Part shown: positions 59,265 to 64,000 of the stretch, one piece after another
Layout of the letters: every line of letters begins with the position of its first letter
How positions within the stretch are numbered: the stretch's first letter is position 1
Assembly: GCA_023255955.1 (NCBI GenBank)
Contig: JAGDWD010000007.1
Span: 197,929-261,928, forward strand
Direction: 5' to 3'
Length of the DNA stretch: 64,000 nt
Source: Desulfurococcales archaeon
Lineage (GTDB): Archaea > Thermoproteota > Thermoprotei_A > Sulfolobales > NBVN01
Notes under the pieces: model-generated
Databases searched by the model: none
The model's input: the letters and a program-made list of their open reading frames with translations, nothing else
Told to the model about the DNA's origin: nothing
Translations under genes and position numbers: made by a program

Positions 59265-59522
59265 TAGCTAATACCAAAGCCCCACACAAACCTCCCCAAA
59301 AACACCAACTACAAAACATAAAACAAAACCCTATAAATCCAACAAACACCAACCAAAAAAAATAAAACAGCCCCGAGCTATTTCACATGAAAATTCTCTC
59401 GCTATCTTCGACAACAAGAAGTTGATTAGTTACCCTAGGAGAATTCAAAGCAGGCTTACGTCTTCCTCAGCAACTCCTGATGTAGTCTAGTCCTTTTAAA
59501 GAATACTACATCACATAGCATT

Positions 59523-59852
59523 TTGGATGGCTCCATGGCCGTAAATGTAGTTATCGGTGTTAGTAATGACGAGGTCTCGGAGGATCTTGTGAGACTAGCA
59601 TGGGAAGCAGCTCAGAGGATTTTCAGGAAGTACAGTCTGGAGGTCTACGTCATCCCGGTGACTGTAACCACTAGGTTCCCGTATATCTCGATAAACGGTA
59701 TTAGAGTTGTAGTTAGGAGTCCGCCAAGCGTTGAAGAGCTTGAGGATCTGATACTATCTATAGCTATTTACGTCGACAACAATGAGGAGGAAGCTGAGTT
59801 ATTAGGATTGTTGGAGGATCCGACGATGGCTGACGCCGTCTTCTCATACTAG
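59523..59852 (+). CDS. conserved hypothetical protein
   Basis: 109 aa, alpha/beta. Confidence 0.55.
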   Translation: MDGSMAVNVVIGVSNDEVSEDLVRLAWEAAQRIFRKYSLEVYVIPVTVTTRFPYISINGIRVVVRSPPSVEELEDLILSIAIYVDNNEEEAELLGLLEDPTMADAVFSY

Positions 59853-59855
59853 TGT

Positions 59856-60749
59856 TCAGCAGATATCACATACAGATATATCTGTCCACGTACCGTATCT
59901 TCCAGCTAGAGTCACAGCATGTTCACTCAGTACCTTAGATACCTCTTCCGTGCTTCCCGAAAATGTAAAGTACTTAATTAGATATGATCTCAGCATTTTT
60001 ATGCCGCCCTCAATTACTTTAAGTCTCTTAAGCTCCGATATGGTCCTGTCAATTAGTTCAGCTCTTAGAGTATCTCTTGTAAGTGGGATAAACGCATATA
60101 TCTGATTACCTAGCGATGACCTACCGTAGCTGACTACATAACTGGTTAGGTACCCTCTGTGACCTACGAATATCTTGGCGTATTCTTTAAGCCTTGACTC
60201 AGCTACTACTAAAACAGCGTGTGCTGATCTATAACTCAGATAGCTCCTCAGCTCATGTAGCCCGGCTTTACCTAGGAAGTAGTCTAGCGGTAGGGTATTG
60301 ACGAGCTCTCCATACTCTACGTCGCAATGATATGTTCTCAAAATCTTGGAGTCTAGGTCGATCCTTGAAATTGGTGAGAATATCTTAGAAGTCTTAACTC
60401 TCCTCAGAAGCTCTCTGAAGTATTCACAGAACGGTCTCTTCGGTATCAAAACCTTCCCGTTAAACCACAGTACTGACTTTGTAATAGTCTCACCGAACTT
60501 CTTCTCCAGCTCCTTCTCGGGACCTTCCACAATAAAGTCAACGTCGACATCCACCAAGGAGTCATTGAGGAGTTGCTGGCAGCACGTCCTTGGGAGAAAC
60601 ATAGGTATCCTGTCGACACAGAGGGAGCCTAAGCTCCACCCATAGAGGTCGCTCCCACCTTCCCAGATATCTACTACTAGATCCTCACTTCCTGCGAGCA
60701 GGTTTGTCGTTAGTGAATTGCCTAAGAAGACTCTCCTCACTTTCTTCAC
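59856..60749 (-). CDS. conserved protein, weak resemblance to FAD-dependent oxidoreductase/UDP-galactopyranose mutase-type folds
   Basis: 297 aa; LPLDYFLGKAGLHEL; C-terminal CDIC. Confidence 0.5.
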   Translation of the reverse strand: MKKVRRVFLGNSLTTNLLAGSEDLVVDIWEGGSDLYGWSLGSLCVDRIPMFLPRTCCQQLLNDSLVDVDVDFIVEGPEKELEKKFGETITKSVLWFNGKVLIPKRPFCEYFRELLRRVKTSKIFSPISRIDLDSKILRTYHCDVEYGELVNTLPLDYFLGKAGLHELRSYLSYRSAHAVLVVAESRLKEYAKIFVGHRGYLTSYVVSYGRSSLGNQIYAFIPLTRDTLRAELIDRTISELKRLKVIEGGIKMLRSYLIKYFTFSGSTEEVSKVLSEHAVTLAGRYGTWTDISVCDIC

Positions 60750-61023
60750 TTGCCTCCCTAGCTACAGGCACTTTCATCTTCTTATACTTTTTCGTGTGCC
60801 AGTGGGTTCTCATATGGTTTATTAGGTCTTCAATAGATACGAAGAGAGCTGAGTCTGTTACCGGCATATTACCTTCACGCCCCTCTGGACAGAGATCTTC
60901 GATACTTATCGAGCTGCAGAGGGGGCAGAGTATGAGTGAGGTACTTAGATCAACACAGGTTACGACAGCAATACCGTGAGACTTAAACTCCTTCCTAACC
61001 CAGCGAGGTTCCCAGTAGCTCAC
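60685..61023 (-). CDS. zinc-finger-like small basic protein
   Basis: CPLCSS...HMRTHWH C2H2-like spacing. Confidence 0.6.
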   Translation of the reverse strand: MSYWEPRWVRKEFKSHGIAVVTCVDLSTSLILCPLCSSISIEDLCPEGREGNMPVTDSALFVSIEDLINHMRTHWHTKKYKKMKVPVAREASEESEESLLRQFTNDKPARRK

Positions 61024-61232
61024 TGACCAGAACCTCGAGAACTCTTGAGCTTACTGATTATGACCTCCAGTTCTCCCGCATCGACATTGAAGCCCATACT
61101 CTTCAGTTTGAATATAACAGCTAGTCGCAGTATATCGCTACGGCATTCCCCTATACCTAACCTCACTAAGCTATCTATGAACTCTATGATATCCTCAGGT
61201 AACCTAACGGAGATTAAAGAGCTGCTGGTCAT
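61020..61232 (-). CDS. ribbon-helix-helix (CopG-like) DNA-binding protein
   Basis: LISVRLPEDIIEFIDSLVRLGIGECRSDILRLAV. Confidence 0.8.
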   Translation of the reverse strand: MTSSSLISVRLPEDIIEFIDSLVRLGIGECRSDILRLAVIFKLKSMGFNVDAGELEVIISKLKSSRGSGQ

Positions 61233-61394
61233 AGTCCCCGAAATATTTTAAGTCGGTAAATTTATAGTTTATAGTCACACCTCAATGAAATCAGCTGTCT
61301 ACTGGAGTATATAGGGCTCACTATAAGTTCACAGTTAAGGTTAAGTAAGCACATAACTCCCAGCAAATTTACTTCAGCATATTAGAGCACATTT

Positions 61395-62480
61395 ATGTCT
61401 TACTGGCAACCAGTAGTTGGTGCTTTAGCTGTGTCTAGATCTAAAGTACAGGTTCTAGTCAACGGGTACGGAGTTATAGGTAAGAGAGTCGCTGATGCCG
61501 TGCTACGGCAGCCCGATATGAAGCTAGTTGGGATAGCTGACGTAGTAGCAGATTGGAGGATCAAGTTAGCAGCAGCTAAGGGGTTCCCAATATATGCCTC
61601 AATCCCTGAAAAGGAGGATGAGATGAGGAAGAAAGGCCTCAAAGTAGAGGGAACTATGGTGGATCTCCTGAAGAACGGTCTAGTTGATGTCGTCGTGGAC
61701 TGCGCCCCCGCTAAGATAGGGGCTAGAAATAAGGAGGTTTACGAGAAGTACGGTGTTAAAGCTATTTTCCAGGGAGGTGAGAAGCACGAGGTTGCTGGGG
61801 TTTCCTTCGTCGCCCAGAGAAACTATCATGAAGCACTTGGAAAGCAGTATGTTAGGGTCGTTAGTTGCAATACCACCGCTATATGTAGAGTTGTCGGGGC
61901 TCTACATGAGAAGATAGGCGTAAAGAAAGCTCGCGTAGTCGTATTTAGAAGGGCTGTCGACGTCTGGGAGTCTAGTAGAACCGGGATCATGAACACAGCC
62001 GTCCCCGAGCTTCAAGTACCTTCCCATCATGGACCGGATGCTCGTACGGTGATAAAGGATCTCGACATAGTGACTATGGCAGCTAAAGGAAGTCATAACC
62101 TCTATCATCTGCATATGGCTATGGTAGAGGTAAAGGAGAAAGTCACTCGGGAGGACATATTGGAGATACTAGATAAGGAGCCGAGAGTGATCTTTGTAAG
62201 TGGGGAGGACGGTATTGACGGGTTAAACACTATATTTGAACTCTCCAGAGACCTCGGTAGACCTCGAGGAGATCTCTATGAGATCCCCGTCTGGAGGGAT
62301 GGTGTTTCCGTGTCTCCGGATGGTACGGAAATATATATGATTTGGGCTACACCTAACGAATCCAACGTGATCCCGGAGAACATAGATGCTATAAGGGCTA
62401 TAACTGAGCTAGAGAAAGATGCGAAGGCCTCCATATCTAAAACAGATGAGTATCTAGGCGTTATCAAAAGAGTGTATTGA
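61395..62480 (+). CDS. gap: glyceraldehyde-3-phosphate dehydrogenase (archaeal type 2)
   Basis: VLVNGYGVIGKRVADAV, RVVSCNTTAICRV, HHGPDARTV. Confidence 0.96.
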   Translation: MSYWQPVVGALAVSRSKVQVLVNGYGVIGKRVADAVLRQPDMKLVGIADVVADWRIKLAAAKGFPIYASIPEKEDEMRKKGLKVEGTMVDLLKNGLVDVVVDCAPAKIGARNKEVYEKYGVKAIFQGGEKHEVAGVSFVAQRNYHEALGKQYVRVVSCNTTAICRVVGALHEKIGVKKARVVVFRRAVDVWESSRTGIMNTAVPELQVPSHHGPDARTVIKDLDIVTMAAKGSHNLYHLHMAMVEVKEKVTREDILEILDKEPRVIFVSGEDGIDGLNTIFELSRDLGRPRGDLYEIPVWRDGVSVSPDGTEIYMIWATPNESNVIPENIDAIRAITELEKDAKASISKTDEYLGVIKRVY

Positions 62481-62531
62481 AAATTAATCTTAGGTACTAC
62501 TTTATAAAGAGAAACAGAGAAGCTTTGTTTC

Positions 62532-63089
62532 CTATTGTTTTTCTATCTGGGCAGCAGCAAGTAAGTTACCTGTCTCCAGATCTACTATCGACAATGTAAG
62601 ATCCCGGCAGTCGATTCTCGCATACGTAGAAGTACTAGCAAGATAGCCTGCTAGGGATCCAGGGTTCACTATATAACTGGAGCAGACCTTATTTAACCGG
62701 TACACATGTGTATGTCCGTAGAGGATAACATCGTAACTTCCTCCGCAGGCTAAGCCCTCAACGATTTTCTCGGTAAGTTCCCGGTTTTTAAAACCGTGTA
62801 GCATTAATACCTTCAGCCCGCAGAGCTCTGCTTCTTCGGGTTGCTCACTCAACTCCGCAGATACCTTACTGAGAAGTAGTACATCTCCGTCGTTGTTCCC
62901 TAGTATGAGCTTAAATTTAAAAGTAGAGGGCATGTTCTCGACGAGAGCTCTTAAAGTGAATGGAGACACCACATCACCTAGATGGATCACATACCCGGTT
63001 CTGGACTCAGACTTTAGGATATCAACGAACTTCATGACTTTATCTAATCTATCATGGGTATCCGACACTACAAATACTAACATCACCAA
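62532..63089 (-). CDS. MJ0936/YfcE-type phosphodiesterase
   Basis: VSDTHDR, HLGDVVSP, ILGNNDGD, LYGHTHVY, NPGSLAGY. Confidence 0.92.
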   Translation of the reverse strand: MVMLVFVVSDTHDRLDKVMKFVDILKSESRTGYVIHLGDVVSPFTLRALVENMPSTFKFKLILGNNDGDVLLLSKVSAELSEQPEEAELCGLKVLMLHGFKNRELTEKIVEGLACGGSYDVILYGHTHVYRLNKVCSSYIVNPGSLAGYLASTSTYARIDCRDLTLSIVDLETGNLLAAAQIEKQ

Positions 63090-63395
63090 TCACCGGTAAC
63101 ATAGATGTATCATAGCTAATTAACGATAAACACATTTATGCCGTGTTTCCGGTACAGACATGAATAACAACTTCATCACGTAAATAGTTCTTTAAATAGT
63201 CAAACCTAAGAACCTCAACACGACGTCTAATAACCGACTTTTTCCCTAGCCTTAAAGGATGAAATACCCGATTGCGAACTCAACGACTAAAACATTCCTT
63301 AGAAGCACATACAGTCAGTTAAGTACATGATTTTAGTGTGCGAGTAGAGCTCAAGGTTATATCCTCGACCTACTTACTAGTAATGGGTAATAAAG

Positions 63396-64000
63396 TTGAG
63401 AGTTGATGAAATAGCTAGCTTAATCAAGAGGTTAGTTTCAGTACCTAGGTACTCTCTAGTTGGTCTAACTAGGAGCGGGTACCTAGTTTTCGGATCCACC
63501 CAGGAGGGAACCTACAAACTATACGTCCTAGATCCCAGGACGGGCTCCATCAGTAGTCTTGTAGATGAGCCTGTTTACACTATCTCACGAACTTCTAGAG
63601 AATCTGACGTAGTTGTATACACCGTCGATGTTAGTAGAGGGTATGAGAAAGTCTCGGTATTCGGTAAGGATCTGAGGTCAGGCAACAACTTCTGCCTTTC
63701 AGAGGACGTGGAGCCTCACAGAATCGTAGGCTTTAGTTATGATGGTGTGAGAATTGCTTGGTCTGCTTCTATTGGTACGAGAGCCTTCATATTGATGTCT
63801 GATGTTCTGAGTCGTAAGGTAGAGACAGTAGCTGAGATTAAGGGTAGGGAACACGTATCAGACGTTAATGAGAGGTACATAGCTGGCTCAGGACATTTGA
63901 AGGGGGATCCTTTCACGGAGGAGCTCTTCATCGTGGATATTAGAACTCGGGAGATGAAGGTCTTTACGCCTAGAGAGGGTAGTGTGAATAGGCATCCCAG
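63396..64000 (+). CDS. S9-family (acylaminoacyl) peptidase, N-terminal beta-propeller portion; runs off the window end
   Basis: TTG start reads MRVDEIASLIKRLVSVPRYSLVGLTRSGYLVFGSTQEGTYKLYVLDPRTG...; no stop before 64000. Confidence 0.65.
   Translation, partial: MRVDEIASLIKRLVSVPRYSLVGLTRSGYLVFGSTQEGTYKLYVLDPRTGSISSLVDEPVYTISRTSRESDVVVYTVDVSRGYEKVSVFGKDLRSGNNFCLSEDVEPHRIVGFSYDGVRIAWSASIGTRAFILMSDVLSRKVETVAEIKGREHVSDVNERYIAGSGHLKGDPFTEELFIVDIRTREMKVFTPREGSVNRHP

Noticed and set aside
61018-61410. Shared MSYW(E/Q)P N-terminus of divergent genes 60685 and 61395
   Set aside because: Only six residues; downstream sequences are unrelated, likely chance.
1-64000. CRISPR arrays, cas genes, known defence islands
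   Set aside because: No regularly spaced direct repeats or recognisable cas/defence signature proteins were found.

Overview
This is a crenarchaeal-type (Thermoproteota) chromosomal window, densely packed and mostly housekeeping. It contains MCM/GINS, fibrillarin/Nop5, Hjc, SRP RNA, MoeA, TrkH, slipin/NfeD, a Hel308-type helicase, aIF2-gamma, exosome Rrp4/41/42 with SBDS and PsmA, aIF5B, RNase Z, threonine synthase, P1 stalk protein, IPK/IDI-2 and GAPDH. There are three tRNA genes: Ile(GAT), Ser(CGA) with an intron, and Pro(CGG) with an intron. The main accessory block, about 41.9-53.7 kb, is an archaellum/type IV filament cluster flanked by membrane-linked winged-helix proteins and a large beta-rich surface protein. 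Two sets of observations deserve follow-up. (1) Two related loci (22206-22497 and 58859-59374) look like decayed IS605/TnpB elements. They keep only the TnpB C-terminus plus a conserved structured 3' end resembling an omegaRNA/reRNA scaffold. One hairpin base pair changes in a compensatory way between copies, and both elements sit 5-6 nt after a host stop codon on the opposite strand, so any guide would be antisense to that gene's 3' end. A third miniature copy is at about 35878-35957. (2) Five loci have coding frames that clearly extend upstream of the first ATG/GTG/TTG but have no standard start in that frame. Three of them have an SD-like GGTGRN motif exactly 5 nt before an ACG or ATT codon, which suggests near-cognate initiation; a +1 shift or sequence error just after an (A/G)TGG is the main alternative. 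All calls come from reading the sequence only; no searches were run.
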